DNA from: Riptortus pedestris
Lineage: Eukaryota > Arthropoda > Insecta > Hemiptera > Alydidae
Reading direction: 5' to 3'
NCBI GenBank assembly: GCA_019009955.1
Contig: CM032229.1
Coordinates: forward strand, 148,216,001 to 148,280,000
DNA length: 64,000 nucleotides
Below the pieces are notes generated by a model. The model was not told where the DNA came from. It did not search any database and saw only the letters and a list, made by a program, of their open reading frames with translations. How positions within the stretch are numbered: position 1 is the first letter of the stretch; every line of letters starts with the position of its first letter. Below, in pieces: positions 9,031-21,589 of the stretch. The translations under genes were made by a program, and so were the position numbers.

Positions 9031-10247
9031 ATTTCACATAGGTGTGTGTGTTGCCATTCCATTTCCCATTTGCCCATCCTTTATTATAATTAATTGCAGT
9101 ATCTAATTAAACATATGGGCCAGACATTCCCTTTGATGCCTGTATGTCCTGGTATTCTGTAGATAATAATTTCCTTTATTGTCGTGAGTTTCTAGTTCTT
9201 GGATCCTTCTTGCCTTTGTGAGCCTATAAAAGCATGTACATGCCATAGCCTTGTACGTTAATAAGACATTGAAATTTACCTTACCCACTCGGGCTTGTAA
9301 TTCTGCTTTGAAGTTATTTGATTGTCTGGTAATGTTTAGATATTTATATCATTGGATATACAAACCATCTGAATATATAAACAGTCCTGTCTTGCTTTCT
9401 GTAAGTTTGTTTTAGTGCTTATATATAAAAAATTTCAGGCAGATTGTGGTCTTATTTTCAAATTAGTTAATGATGTATTTGAGTGTTCCCAATCTAACGA
9501 CTAAATGTGCTGTATTACATTGTCCGAGAGCTCATATTTTAAGCAGTGTGATGCAAGTGTTGTATAGAAGTAGTCTTGGGAGGCTATGAAACAGACTGAA
9601 GTGATAAGGTTTGTTTACTTTGGAGCATCCAATATCCGTAACCAGGATGGATTTTGCTTGATATATTCAATGTAAGGGCACGGTTTTCGCTATAGTGCTC
9701 TTACTCAGTATTTCATCTATACAAAAAAAAGTCTATATCAATTTGGCGGGGAAGACTGTCGTCGCTGGATCGAGTACAGCTGCCAAGCGCTATCGATGCG
9801 AAGGCACCATCTTCAAGCCCGTCAAAAGTTGTACTTGTAACTTTGTTTTGTAACTTTTAACGGGCTATATATATGCACTATATTGGCGGTTCCAACCCTT
9901 TATTTGATTTACTTTATATACTTTACTGCCCAATGCATGAGTGGGAGTCAACTTGGTTCCAATTTTGTCAGTCAATTTTCCAATATCATCGTTAGTAATT
10001 GTTTTCATCTCTTAAATGAAAATCATAAATGTTGTTTGGAATATATTTTTCAGGATTAACTTTGAAGTACGAAATTTCAAATTATTACTTCCGTTTTCCG
10101 GTAGCTAACACATACTTCAGAAGTATTCCATGTATTGTTTATGGGGGGAAAATTAGATGTACAAAGTAGTTCCTATCCTAAGAGAGCAAAGCAGTACTAG
10201 TTTAATTCCGGACAGGCAAAGAGCATGTTATAAATTGATCATACACA

Positions 10248-10252
<5 letters not shown>
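9031..10252. other. Intergenic with one imperfect hairpin
   Basis: No gene. Bases 9816-9830 (AGCCCGTCAAAAGTT) pair with 9852-9866 (AACTTTTAACGGGCT) at 14 of 15 positions around a 21-nt loop. The rest looks unique and AT-rich. Confidence 0.5.

Positions 10253-10297
<45 letters not shown>
10253..10297. repeat. (TA)n microsatellite
   Basis: About 45 bp of TA abutting the second PLE fragment. Another TA tract flanks its other side (10760-10823), suggesting the PLE entered a TA array. Confidence 0.9.
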
Positions 10298-10301
<4 letters not shown>

Positions 10302-10437
10302 TGAGGATGTCGGCTATCTGCTCCAGCGGATGGAATTTTTGTTCTGCAAATTTTCAATAGAAATGCGTCCATCTTCGTCAGGCATTAATTTGATTTTGAA
10401 TGGCTACTTCAATTATCATATGTTTTGGTGTTTTATT

Positions 10438-10617
10438 TTATTTCATCATGGCTTTCCACGTTTCTGAAAGTATGACTCCGTCCACGCCGTTTATAGTATT
10501 TGTCCTCTTATTTATTTCTAGGGCTTCCAGGACTAATCTTTTTCCGAGGTGGTCCTCTCTATGTAAAACCTTTGTCTCGTCAAATTTAATTTGGTGGGGA
10601 CAAATTCTTGCGTGTTT
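10438..10617 (-). pseudogene. C-terminal fragment of second PLE endonuclease protein
   Basis: On the minus strand the frame ends with the stop at 10438-10440. Residues read FDETKVLHREDHLGKRLVLE, then ALEINK, and end SETWKAMMK. The arginine-rich block followed by LVLEALEI is the usual closing part of PLE GIY-YIG domains. The catalytic GIY and YIG motifs and the whole RT are absent. This is a remnant without function. Confidence 0.75.
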
Positions 10618-10638
10618 ACATTCAAATCAAATTAATGC

Positions 10639-10672
10639 CTGACGAAGATGGACGCATTTCCATTGAAAATTT
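10639..10672 (+). ncRNA. Hammerhead-like motif in second PLE family
   Basis: CTGACGA (10639-10645), a GATGG/CCATT hairpin, GAAA (10665-10668), then a self-complementary AATT. The layout, including one extra base before stem II, matches the first PLE. A second copy lies inverted at about 10350-10383. Stem I was not worked out. Confidence 0.3.
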
Positions 10673-10756
10673 GCAGAACAAAAATTCCAACCGCTGGAGC
10701 AGATAGCCGAAATCCTCATAATGACGATACTTCCCAGCGATGCAGCCTCAAAAATA

Positions 10757-10821
<65 letters not shown>

Positions 10822-10826
<5 letters not shown>

Positions 10827-11544
10827 GTAACCTATGTCTGAACATTGATTTTATTCGCGAAATTTCACGATAACTTTTCGTTTCACATGTCATAGACACC
10901 ATATCTGCAATTTGTTTCTTTCGTGTATGTTTGTGTGTTTATTTGTTTGTTTGTTAGTTACCTTTTCACGCATAAACGGCCGAACCGAATTTTATGAAAC
11001 TTGGCATGTATATTACTATTAACCCAACTTAGACTTTAGGCTATATGAATACTCTCTGAGACGAACAGGAGTGGGGGTTATGAGCGAAGCCTGAAATTAA
11101 AAATAGCGATATTTCGTTTTCTACTGGGTTTTCTGCAAATATGCACGTGATTAAAGCTGTTTATTTTGTTATTTAAAGTAACTTTTGTTATATTCACTTT
11201 TGCCTTATACATTAAAAACTAAAGCGTAAGCCAACAATTTTATTGGGCACTAACGATTGAGCCGAACTTCACAAAACTTGGTTTGTGAATTAGCATTAAT
11301 TCTTCCATGATTATAAGCTATATTACGATTTTTAGGTTCGAACGGGAGTGGGGTATAAGGATCTATACATAATGCAAAGGAGACGAAATAAAATTAATTT
11401 TATTATTAAAAAATCCACAGCAACGACGGGTATAAACCCTAACACTGGGACGGGTAAATGTTAAAATATTGTGGAAAGTAAAGGCTTGCCAAAAAAATAC
11501 CATCATTAAACCTCAAATGAATCCTCGGGCGAAGCCTTAGCTAG
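10822..11544 (+). mobile_element. Short Helitron (CTAG-ending)
   Basis: The 5' part ATTGTAACCTATGTCTG follows (TA)n (10760-10823). Next come the (TTTG)n tract, about one and a half subrepeats (landmarks near 11070 and 11346), and the shared 3' region ending CGGGCGAAGCCTTAGCTAG, with CTAG at 11541-11544 and then T. The 3' hairpin is damaged. It is the shortest CTAG copy here. Confidence 0.78.
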
Positions 11545-12025
11545 TCAATAAACAAAATACGATATTAAATACCTAGTGAAGAAATTATCAGATAAAGTCA
11601 TCAGAGGGTGCTCTCCCCATTTTCTACAGACTCAATTCAGTCATGTAACTTCCTAAATTGGATTGATTAATTGATTGGAAATCAGTTATTCATAAAGTTT
11701 GAATGCGGCTGATAATGAAAGGACTTTGGTTGATGAGCAGCCCTAAAGAGGAAACATGACTAAATTACTGCTGAATAGAGACAAAAGGAGACTTGAGAGA
11801 AAAGTTGGTGGTTTTCAGAGTGGCGGGGAACTCCAGTTTCCGGCTGCCACTCTGATTGACAGCTTAAATTACTGTTTAAATTCATTTAGCCCTCCCAGAA
11901 ACTTGCCATGATTAGAACTTCAATAACTTTTATATAAAATATTTAATTAGTAACGAATCAAATTTATATTAGTTATTTAATAATTAGTTTGGGAATTCCA
12001 CTTTATTAAAATGATCTGTATAAAG
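11545..12025. other. Intergenic, nothing recognised
   Basis: AT-rich, no supported feature. Confidence 0.5.
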
Positions 12026-12490
12026 AAAGTCTGCCACGCAGGGACTGCGTAATCTAAGCAGATTTACCACGTGAAGTTTTACAATAGAGAAATTTCGCGA
12101 GAGTCGAACAGTTACGGAAACAGCTAAACTAGATTTTGACGGAAACTCACGACTAGACCCGAAGTTAGCCGATTTCATTTCGTCTGTTACAATTAATAAT
12201 AATGCAAATATCTCGGTTAATATTCAAGATAGAGAATAAATGTATAGAACAATATTTATAGTAAATTTAATTTGCTAAAAGATTGGTTCTATACAAGTTT
12301 TTGATCCGTAGTAACGGAAATATTTCGAATTTTCAAAAATCCCCCTCTACCCCCTCCCACTGGTCCGATTTCAGCCATTAACGAACGACCTGTCTTTTTG
12401 CATAAAACCTTTATATATCGAGTTTGGTAACGATCAAACAAAAATTGCCACCGCTAGAGCGTTAACTGACAAATATATATATAAATATAC

Positions 12491-12529
<39 letters not shown>
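12026..12529 (+). mobile_element. HINE-like element, short type, lacking B half
   Basis: The A end AAAGTCTGCCACGCAGGGAC is followed by the short-type body (CCGATTTCATTTCGTCTG, AAATATCTCGGTTAATATTC, a C-rich CCCCCTCTACCCCCTCCC block, AACAAAAATTGCCACCGC), then (TA)n with interruptions at 12478-12528. The B half is missing on the right. Confidence 0.82.
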
Positions 12530-12534
<5 letters not shown>

Positions 12535-12660
12535 TCAATGACGGAACTGATATTGGCATATATGATGAAATACTATTACCACATATGACTCTCCCTTATT
12601 GAAGGCATAAAATGAACAATACGCTGAGTTTTAGCAAAATAGAACTCAGTCCTTTTCATA

Positions 12661-13220
12661 TTAGCAGATTTCCCTCAAGGGAAATAAGCTATTGAGGTCG
12701 TACTCATGACACGATTTTCGAAAAATGTCTTCGAATATCCATCGATCCTACCCAGGAGATCACGAAAATGATGTCCGTATGTATATATTTGTCTTTTAAC
12801 ACTCTAGCGGTCACAATTTTTGTTTAATCGTTACCAAAATCGATATTTAGTCGTTTTATGTAATAAGAAAGATCAAGTTCATTAACGGCTGAAATCGGAC
12901 CAGTGGGAGGGGGGAATTTCGAAAATTCGAAATATCTCCGTTACTATACGTCGGATCGAAAACTTGTATAGAACCAATCTTATTGCAAATTACATTTACT
13001 ATAAATATTGTTATATACATTTATTCTCTATCTTGAATATTAACCGAGATATTTGCATTTTTATTAATCGTAACAGACGAGCTATGGTCGCTTCTATTCG
13101 TTCCCGCCGAAAGCTAGTTCGGCCGTTTCCATAACTGTTCGGCACTCGTATGGAGATTTCTCTATTGTATAACTACTTGGGAAATCTGCTTAATTTACGC
13201 ATCCCCTGCGTGACGGACTT
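12661..13220 (-). mobile_element. HINE-like element, short type, complete
   Basis: The B end TTAGCAGATTTCCCTCAAGG (palindrome with one mismatch) to the A end CGCATCCCCTGCGTGACGG, about 560 bp. The core has only a short GTATGTATATATTT in place of a long TA array. This gives the minimal full-length form of the short type. Confidence 0.85.
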
Positions 13221-14288
13221 CTTAGGTTTCGAAGTGTTTCAGCAGCAGTGGTAATTCACCGAAAACGCTACATGCAAATAACTCTGTTCCTATTGTATAT
13301 AACATATTTCGATTCGACGCATAAAACTTACATAATTGAAATTATATCAAAACTCACCTTCTCTAAAGCCCTCTCTTCACAAATTACGATTTCAGCTAAT
13401 AGCAAGCTATATGATTATCATTTTGAGTATTACATGTAAATGATTAAAAAATATCTTATGGTTAAATTCATGTGAATGAAGGAGGAGGGTTTAGAAATAA
13501 CGTAAAAATAACTTCGTAAATATTTTGATTTAGATAATATTATGGCAAATTATCATGGAACATTACGGTGTCAACAAAATTGATTGTATTACGTCTTTCG
13601 GAATTATGTAACATATTACCTCTCCTTTAAATCCCCTTTCCAGGACTGATTAGACCTCACAAAGTTTGATCTTTTGATAAAACACGTTACTACCGAGCAT
13701 GATGATGATAAAAAAAAATAATTTGGCCCCTACTATTAGGTGGCACACACACATATGTATGTGCATATGAATTCAATAAGTCAGTGACATTTTGACACAG
13801 GTTTAAGGGATAAAAACTAATTTTATTTTAAAACGTAGTTCCTTTGAGAACTACAATATTTTTATAAAGTTTCTCCGATTGATTTATCCCTTAAAAAAAA
13901 ATATTTTGTCGAGGTCATCAAAATTGGTATTGTTTGTGGCATGATTTCATCATTGGAGTCTCTTTCCGCCGAGCTATTTCTTCAGGTTTGGAAACAAGAA
14001 ATAATCACAAACTCGAGAAAATCCAGAGAATTGAGCGGATGAGAGAGCAATTCGTGATTTAATTCATCGTTTTTTGCATCGAAACTGCATGTGTGTATCC
14101 TTGATTTGTGCTGGAGGCTGTCAAACACAAACTTAATTACGCAGCTGGTTAAAATTGTGACAGTAGTCAACTGACAGATGCCTTTTGATAGGAGCACAGT
14201 TGACATTTCAGTTGGGGCCGGAAATTCAAAACGTCACGGACTTATCGACCCGCAATCGTATGTATGTGGATATATATATATATATATA
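13221..14288. other. Intergenic, nothing recognised
   Basis: Unique-looking AT-rich sequence. Contains ATGATGATGATAAAAAAAA at about 13699 and small ORFs without recognisable similarity. Confidence 0.5.
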
Positions 14289-15961
14289 CTAGCTCAGATA
14301 CCCGGCTTCGCTCGGGAATTCATTTGAGGCTGAATGTTGATGGTATTTTTTTGGCAAGGCTTTACTTTGCACAATATTTTGACATTTACCCGTCCCAGTG
14401 TTTAGGGTTAATACCCGTCGTTTCTGTGGATTTCTTAATAATAAAATTAATTTTTTATGTAAGACTTCACTGTCCTCTATTTTGTCATATATCCCGTTTC
14501 CTGTGCATTATGCATAGATTTGAATTATTAAGGACTAAATATTAACATACATCTGAATTAATTTATTACACATACTGAGTGTATTATTTAGTTCGGTTGA
14601 GCCTTTTGTTCTAAATAAAATTGTTGACTCCCGCTATAATTTTTAGCGTATAACGCCTTTATACTTCGGTATACGACGATAGTGTATATAAAAAAAGTTT
14701 TTCTAAATAACAAAATAAACAACTTTTGTTATGTGCATATTTGCCGAAAATGCCATAGGAAACGAAATACCACTATTATTAATTTCAGGCCTTTCTTATA
14801 ACCCCTACTCCTGCCCGTCCCTAGAAATGTTTGTATGGCTTATTATAAGGAAGGCGTTAGTGCTAATTCACATACCGAGTTTGGTTTAGTTCGGTTGAGT
14901 CTTTTCTGCCAAATAAATTTGTGGACTCCCGCTATAGTTTTTAGCGTATAACTCATTTATACTTCCGCATACGGCAAAAGTGCATATAACATAAGTTACT
15001 GTAAATAACAAAGTAAACAACTTTTGTTAAGTGCATATTTGCTGAAAATGCAATAGGAAACGAAATATCGCTATTTTTAATTTCAGGCCTCCCGTATAAC
15101 CCCCACTCCTGCCCGTCCCTAGAAATGTTAGTATGGCTTATTATAAGGAAGGCATTAGTACTAATTCACATACCGAGTTTGGTTTAGTTTGGTTGAGTCT
15201 TTTGAGTCAAATTAAACTGTTCACTTCCGCTATAGGTTTTAGCGTATATCTCGTTTATAAAACGGTATACGAAAAAAATGTATATAACAAAAGTTACTCT
15301 AAATAACAAAACAAACAACTTTTGTTATGTGTATTTTAGCAGAAAAACCAATAGAAAACGAAATACCGCTAATTTTAAATTCAGGCCTTCCTTACAACCC
15401 CCACTCCTGCCCGTCCCTAGAAATGATGGTACGCCATATTATAATGATGGCATTAGTGCTAATACACATACCGAGTTTTATTTAGTTTGGTTGAGTCTTT
15501 TGTGTCAAATTAAATTATTCACTTCCGCTATAGGCTTTAGCGTATATCTCGTTTATAAACCGGTATACGAAAAAAATGTATATAACACAAGTTATTCTAA
15601 ATAACAAAATAAACAACTTTTGTTATATTCATATTTGCCGAAAAACTAATAGGAAACGAAATATCGCTAGTTTTAATTTCAGGCCTCCCTTATAACCCCC
15701 ACTCCTGTTCATCTCAGAGAATTTTAATATAGCCTAAAGTCTAAGTTGGGTTAGTAGTAATATAAATACCAAGTTTCATAAAATTCGGTTCAGCCGTTTA
15801 TGCGTGAAAAGGTAACAAACAAACAAACAAACAAACAAACATACACGAAAGAAACAAAATGCAGATATGGTGTCTATGACATGTGAAACGAAAAGTTATC
15901 GTGAAATTTCGCGAAAAAAATCAATGTACAGACAGAGGTTACAATTTTATATATATATAGA
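14289..15961 (-). mobile_element. Helitron copy 1 of cluster
   Basis: On the minus strand it starts TCTATATATATATAAAATTG (15961 downward) and ends in the GC hairpin and CTAG at 14289-14292. It holds four subrepeats (CCCCACTCC landmarks near 14808, 15103, 15401 and 15697) and (GTTT)n at about 15817-15840. No coding sequence. It lies 5' to 5' with the next copy. Confidence 0.85.
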
Positions 15962-15969
15962 TATATATA

Positions 15970-17268
15970 TCTATATATATATAAAATTGTAACCTCTGTC
16001 TGTACATTGATTTTTTTCGCGAAATTTCACGATAACTTTTCGTTTCACATGTCATAGACACCATAACTGCATTTTGTTTCTTTGGTGTCTGTTTGTTTGT
16101 TTGTTTGTTTATTTGTTTGTTTGTTTATTTGTTTGTTTGTTTGTTTGTTACCTTTTCACGCACAAACGGCTGAACCGAATTTTATGAAACTTGGTATGTA
16201 TATTACTACTAGCCCAACTTAGACTTTAGGCTATACTAATATTCTCTGAGACGAACAGGAGTGGGGGTTATAAGGGAGGCCTGAAATTAAAAATAGCGAT
16301 ATTTCGTTTCCTATTGGTTTTTTGGCAAATATGAACATTACAAAAGTTGTTTGTTTTGTTATTTAGAGTAACTTTTGTTATATGCACTTTTTTCGTATAC
16401 CGAATTATAAACGAGATATACGCTAAAACCTATAGCGGAAGTGAACAAATTTATTTGGGACAAAAGACCCAACCGAAATAAATAAAACTCGGTATATGTA
16501 TTAGTACTAACGCTTTCATTATAACAAGTCATACCAACATTTCTAGGGGCGGGCAGGAGTGGGGGTTATAAGGGAGGGCTGAAATTAAAAATAGCAATAT
16601 TTCGTTTCCTAATGCATTTTCGGCAATTATGCACATAACAAAAGTTGTTTATTTTGTTATTTGGAGTAACTTTTGTTATATACACTTTTGTCGTATACCG
16701 AAGTATAAAGGCGTTATACGCTAAAAATTATAGCGGGAGTCAATTTTATTTGGCACCAGAGTCTCAGCTGGACTAAATAAAACTCAGTATGTGTATTAGC
16801 ACTAAAGCCTTCCTTATAATAAGCCATACTAACATTTCTAGGGACGGGCAGGAGTGGGGATTATAAGGGAGGCCCGAAATTAAAAATAGTGATATTTTGT
16901 TTCCTATGGGGGTGTTATTTTGTTATTTAGTGAAATTTGCTCAACAATTCTTTTCAATATGAAGTACCAGGTACCTCACCTGGAAAAATTAATTCAAATT
17001 ATAATATATAATTATAATATTTTGCCCTTAATAATTTAAATCTATGCATAATGCACAGGAAACGGGAAATATGACAATATGAGGACAGTGTAGTCTTACA
17101 TAAAAAATTAATTTTATTATTAACAAATCCACAGAAACGACGGGTAATTACCATAAACATTGGGAAGGGTAAATGGCAAAATATTGTGCAAACTGAGCTT
17201 TGCCAAAAAAATACCATCACCATTCAGCCTCAAATCAATTCCCAGGCGAAGCCGGGTATCTGAGCTAG
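15970..17268 (+). mobile_element. Helitron copy 2 of cluster
   Basis: It starts TCTATATATATATAAAATTG at 15970 after an A, and ends CCAGGCGAAGCCGGGTATCT then GAGCTAG at 17268, followed by T. There are three subrepeats (landmarks near 16259, 16557 and 16851). Together with copy 1 it forms a near-perfect palindrome centred at about 15965. Confidence 0.87.
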
Positions 17269-17286
17269 TATATATATATATATATA

Positions 17287-18646
17287 CTAGCTCAGATACC
17301 CGGCTTCGCCCGGGAATTGATTTGAGGCCGAATGGTGATTGTATTTTTTTTGCAAGGCTTTCCTTTACACAATATTTTAACATTTACCCGTCCCAGTGTT
17401 TAGGGCTAATACCCGTCGTTTCTATGGATTTGTTAATAAAAAAAATTATAAATTCAGGCCTCCCTTATAACCCCCACTCTTGGCCGTTCCTAGAAATGTT
17501 AGTATGGCTTATTATAAGGAAGGTGTTAGTGCTAATACACATACCGAGTGTTTTATTTAGTTCAGTTGAGTCTTTTGTGCCAAATAAAATTGTTGACTCC
17601 CGGTATAATTTTTAGTGTATAACGCCTTTATACTTCGGTATACGACGATATTGTATATAACAAAAGTTTCTCTAAATAAGAAAATAAACAACTTTTGTTA
17701 TGTACATATTTGCCGAAACCCCAATAGGAAACGAAATATCACTATTTTTAATTTCAGACCTCTCTTATAACCCCCACTCCTGCCTGTCCTTAGAAATGTT
17801 AGTATGGCTTATTATAAGGAAGGCTAATTCACATACCGAGTTTTGTTAAGTTCGTTTCAACCGTTAGTGCCTAATAAATTGTTGACTCCCGCTATAGTTT
17901 TTAGCGTATAACTCATTTATACTTCCGTATACGGCAAAAGTGCATATAACAAAAGTTACTCTAAATTACAAAATAAACAACTTTTGTTATGGGCATATTT
18001 GCTGAAAAAGCAATAGGAAACGAAATATCGCTATTTTTAATTTCAGGCCTCCCTTATAACCCCCACTCCTGCCCGTCCCTAGAAATGTTAGTATGGCTTA
18101 TTATAAGGAAATTGTTAATACTAATTCACATACCGAGTTTGGTTTAGTTTGGTTGAGTCTTTTGTGGCAAGTAAAATTGTTGACTTCCGCTATAGTTTTT
18201 AGCGTATAACTCATTTATACTTCCGTATACGGCAAAAGTGCATATAACAAAAGTTACTCTAAATTACAAAATAAACAACTTTTGTTATGGGCATATTTGC
18301 TGAAAAAGCAATAGGAAACGAAATATCGCTATTTTTAATTTCAGGCCTCCCTTATAACCCCCACTCCTGTTTGTCTCAGAGGATATTAATATAGCCTAAA
18401 GTCTAAGTTGGGTTAGTTGTAATATACATACCAAGTTTCATAAAATTCGGTTCAGCCGTTTATGCGTGAAAAGGTAACAAACAAACAAACAAATAAACAA
18501 ACAAACAAACAAACAAACAAACAAACAAACAGACACCAAAGAAACAAAATGCAGTTATGGTGTCTATGACATGTGAAACGAAAAGTTATCGTGAAATTTC
18601 GCGAAAAAAATCAATGTACAGACAGAGGTTACAATTTTATATATAT
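17287..18646 (-). mobile_element. Helitron copy 3 of cluster
   Basis: The 3' CTAG is at 17287-17290 and the hairpin CCCGGCTTCGCCCGGG is intact. It has four subrepeats (near 17470, 17774, 18060 and 18358), (GTTT)n at about 18478-18530, and a 5' end that runs into the CTAG of copy 4 through TATATATA. The 5' TC is not visible because copy 4 joined inside the TA start. Confidence 0.84.
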
Positions 18647-18647
18647 A

Positions 18648-19942
18648 CTAGCTGAGATACCCGGCTTCGCTCGGGAATTCATTTGGGGCTGAATGTTGGT
18701 GGCATATTTTTGGCAAGGCTTTATTTTGCACAATATTATGACATTTACCCGTCCCAGTGTTTAGGGTTAACACCCGTCGTTTATGTGGATTTGTTAATAA
18801 TAAAATTATTTTTTTATGCAAGACTTCACTGTTCTGCATATTGTCATATTTCCCGTTTCCTGTGCATTATGCATAGATTTGAATTATTAATGAGAAAATA
18901 TTGATATACATTTGAATAATTTTTTTCATTTGAGGTACCTGGTAGTTCATATTGAAAAGAAGTGTTGAGAAAATTTCTCTAAATAACAAATTAAACAACT
19001 TTTGTTATTTGCATATTTGCCGAAAACCCAATAGGAAATCACTATTTTAATTTCAGGCCTCCCTTACAACTCCCACTCCTGCCCGTCCCTAGAAATGTTG
19101 GCATGGCTTGTTATAATGAAAGCGTTAGTGCTAATACACATACCGAGTTTTATTTAGTTTGGTTGATTCTTTTGTGCCATATAAAATAGTTCACTTCCTC
19201 TATAGGTTTTAGTGTATATCTCGTTTATAACTCGGTATACGACGAAAGTGTATATAACAAAAGTTACTCTAAATTACACAGTAAACAACTTTTGTTATGT
19301 TCATATATGCCGAAAAACCAATAAGAAACGAAATATCGCTATGTTTAATTTCTGGCTTCCCTTATAACCCCCACTCCTGCCCGTCCCTAGAAATGTTGGC
19401 ATGGCTTGTTATAATGAAAGCGTTAGTGCTAATACACATACCGAATTTTATTTAGTTTTGTTGATTCTTTTGAGCCATATAAAATAGTTCACTTCCTCTA
19501 TAGGTTTTAGCGTATATCTCGTTTATAACTCGGTATACGACGAAAGTGTATATAACAAAAGTTACTCTAAATAACAAAATAAACAACTTTTGTTATGTGC
19601 ATATTGGCCGAAAAACCAATGGGAATCGAAATATCGCTATTTTTAATTTCTAGCTTCCCTTATAACCCCCACTCCTGTTCGTCTCAGAGGATATTAATAT
19701 AGCCTAAAGTCTAAGTTGGGTTAGTAGTAATATACATACCAAGTTTCATAAAATTCGGTTCAGCCGTTTTTGCGTGAAAAGGTAACAAACAAACAAACAA
19801 ACAAATAAACAAACAAACAAACAGACACCAAAGAAACAAAATGCAGTTATGGTGTCTATGACATGTGAAACGAATAGTTATCGTGAAATTTCGTGAAAAA
19901 AATCAATGTACAGACAGAGGTTACAATTTTATATATATATAT

Positions 19943-19945
<3 letters not shown>
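18648..19945 (-). mobile_element. Helitron copy 4 of cluster
   Basis: The 3' CTAG at 18648-18651 directly abuts the 5' TA tract of copy 3, giving a head-to-tail tandem on the minus strand. There are three subrepeats (near 19070, 19370 and 19667). The 5' end (GA at 19944-19945 on the plus strand, TC on the minus) is followed by (TA)n. Confidence 0.85.

Positions 19946-20013
<68 letters not shown>
19946..20013. repeat. (TA)n microsatellite
   Basis: About 68 bp of TA between the Helitron cluster and the next HINE-like copy. Confidence 0.95.
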
Positions 20014-20019
<6 letters not shown>

Positions 20020-20054
20020 GTGTTTCAATGGTGAATTTATTAGACGTTATAGGG

Positions 20055-20169
20055 TTTCCCTTAAGGGAAATCAGCTATTGAGGTCGTACTTATGACGCGA
20101 TGTTAGAAGCATTTCTTCAAATGTCCATCGATCCTACCCAGGAGATGACGAAAAATGAGTTACGTTCAA

Positions 20170-20231
<62 letters not shown>

Positions 20232-20732
20232 TTGTCTGTTAACACTCTAGCGGTCGTAATTTTTGTTTATCGTTACCAAACTCGGTATTTAATCGTTTAA
20301 TGCAAAAAGGAAGATCAATCGTTAATGGCTGAAATCGTACCAGTGGGGGAGGGTTTAGAGGGGGAGAATTTTGAAAATTCGAAATATCTCCGTCAATGTA
20401 CGTCGGGTCGAAATCTTGAATAGAATCAATATTATTGCAAATTAAATGTACTATAAGTATTGTTATATACATTTATTCTCTATCTTGAATATTAACCGAG
20501 ATATTTGTATTTGTATTAATTGTGTGCGGATAACGGGCGAGATGAGATCGGCTGATGTCGGTTCTATTCGTGACTCCGCCGAAAGCTTCGCCCGTTTCCG
20601 GAACTGTTCAGCTCTCGTGAAATTGGTTTAGCGACTCGTTAATACTACTTTTACTAGTATGCAGATTTCTCTATTGTAAAACTTCACGCGAGAAATCTGC
20701 TTAGTTTACGCAGCCCCTGCGTGACGGACTTT
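20055..20732 (-). mobile_element. HINE-like element, short type, nearly complete
   Basis: The B end has lost TTAGCAGA but keeps TTTCCCTTAAGGGAAATCAG. The (TA)n core is at 20174-20225. Next come CTCTAGCGGTCGTAATTTTT, the G-rich tract, the CGAAATATCTCCG box, and the A end CGCAGCCCCTGCGTGACGGA. Bases 20530-20660 hold the short-type-specific block. Confidence 0.85.
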
Positions 20733-21589
20733 AATTTGATTTTATTTACACCAAGAACTACTCGCTTTGCAAGCAGCCTTTTTTCTTATATATTTTTAGA
20801 ATGTTTGCCTAATTAAGTCTCCCTTTCACCGAGGAACAGAAATGGTCTTTTATCACAGTATTTTTATTTTCCCTTTGCTGAGCTCCCCGAGCTTTTAGGC
20901 TATGCAAATTGCTTCCTTGTGCAAGTACTATGGATTTTTTGGTCTCTAGAGACAGCGTATAAATTGGGTTGAATGTTGGACGTGATATATAAGGGGGAAG
21001 AAAATCCGTGCCCTGAAAGACTGTGTGTGCTCAAAGGCTTGCGGTATTACAGTGTAGAGGCTCCCTTCTAAATCAAGGAAAATGGCCACTTTAAATTTAT
21101 CTCAGCTACTCTTTTTGCTTCCCGTCTCACTAAAATTGTTAAACTATTGTCACACCACAAAGCGCACCGAATATATATTCATTAACCATTGCTTTGGGAA
21201 GAGAACCAAATAACATCTTAGCGTGTCCTTTGTTTAGTAGTTTTTGAAGTTTCTTTTCGTGTTATTAAAATTATTAACTAGCAGAAAAAAGGGGGACGTC
21301 AGCACCCATTCGCTCTAAATTACTCATACTTGCCGACGTTCAATAAACATACTGATTAGACTGGTAATTAAATTTCTTTCATTAACAACCACGGTTCTAA
21401 AGTGCATTGACCTCTCTGACTGAAACCAAACTTCAAGGCTTTTTAGTTGAACCTGCTTCTCTATCGCAAAAGTTGAAATTATCCTCGGGAAGGTAAAGGG
21501 TACGGATCAGCAAGTAAGGATATGAGGACCTATAACCCTTGTGAACAAGCTAACCAACCAAAAACCAAAAGCACTGATAGAATTTTAAG
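20733..21589. other. Intergenic, nothing recognised
   Basis: Slightly less AT-rich than its surroundings, no recognised gene. Small ORFs only. Confidence 0.5.

Larger units (their letters stand above)
10298..10728 (-). mobile_element. Second PLE family: 3' end with short inverted partner
   Basis: On the minus strand the central part encodes the last ~60 residues of a GIY-YIG-bearing PLE protein, followed by a 3' UTR (10402 down to 10298). The same ~105 bp of UTR occurs again inverted at 10614-10722 (shared runs include GACGAAGATGGACGCATTTC and GGAATTTTTGTTCTGC). This repeats in miniature the layout of the PLE at 4167-8160: a copy preceded by an inverted, severely 5'-truncated one. The sequence is clearly a different family from the first. 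Confidence 0.75.

Noticed and set aside
15278..15604. 108-codon frame, also similar ones at 3681, 17160 and 33045
   Set aside because: These recur because Helitron subrepeats recur; sequence shows no protein family.
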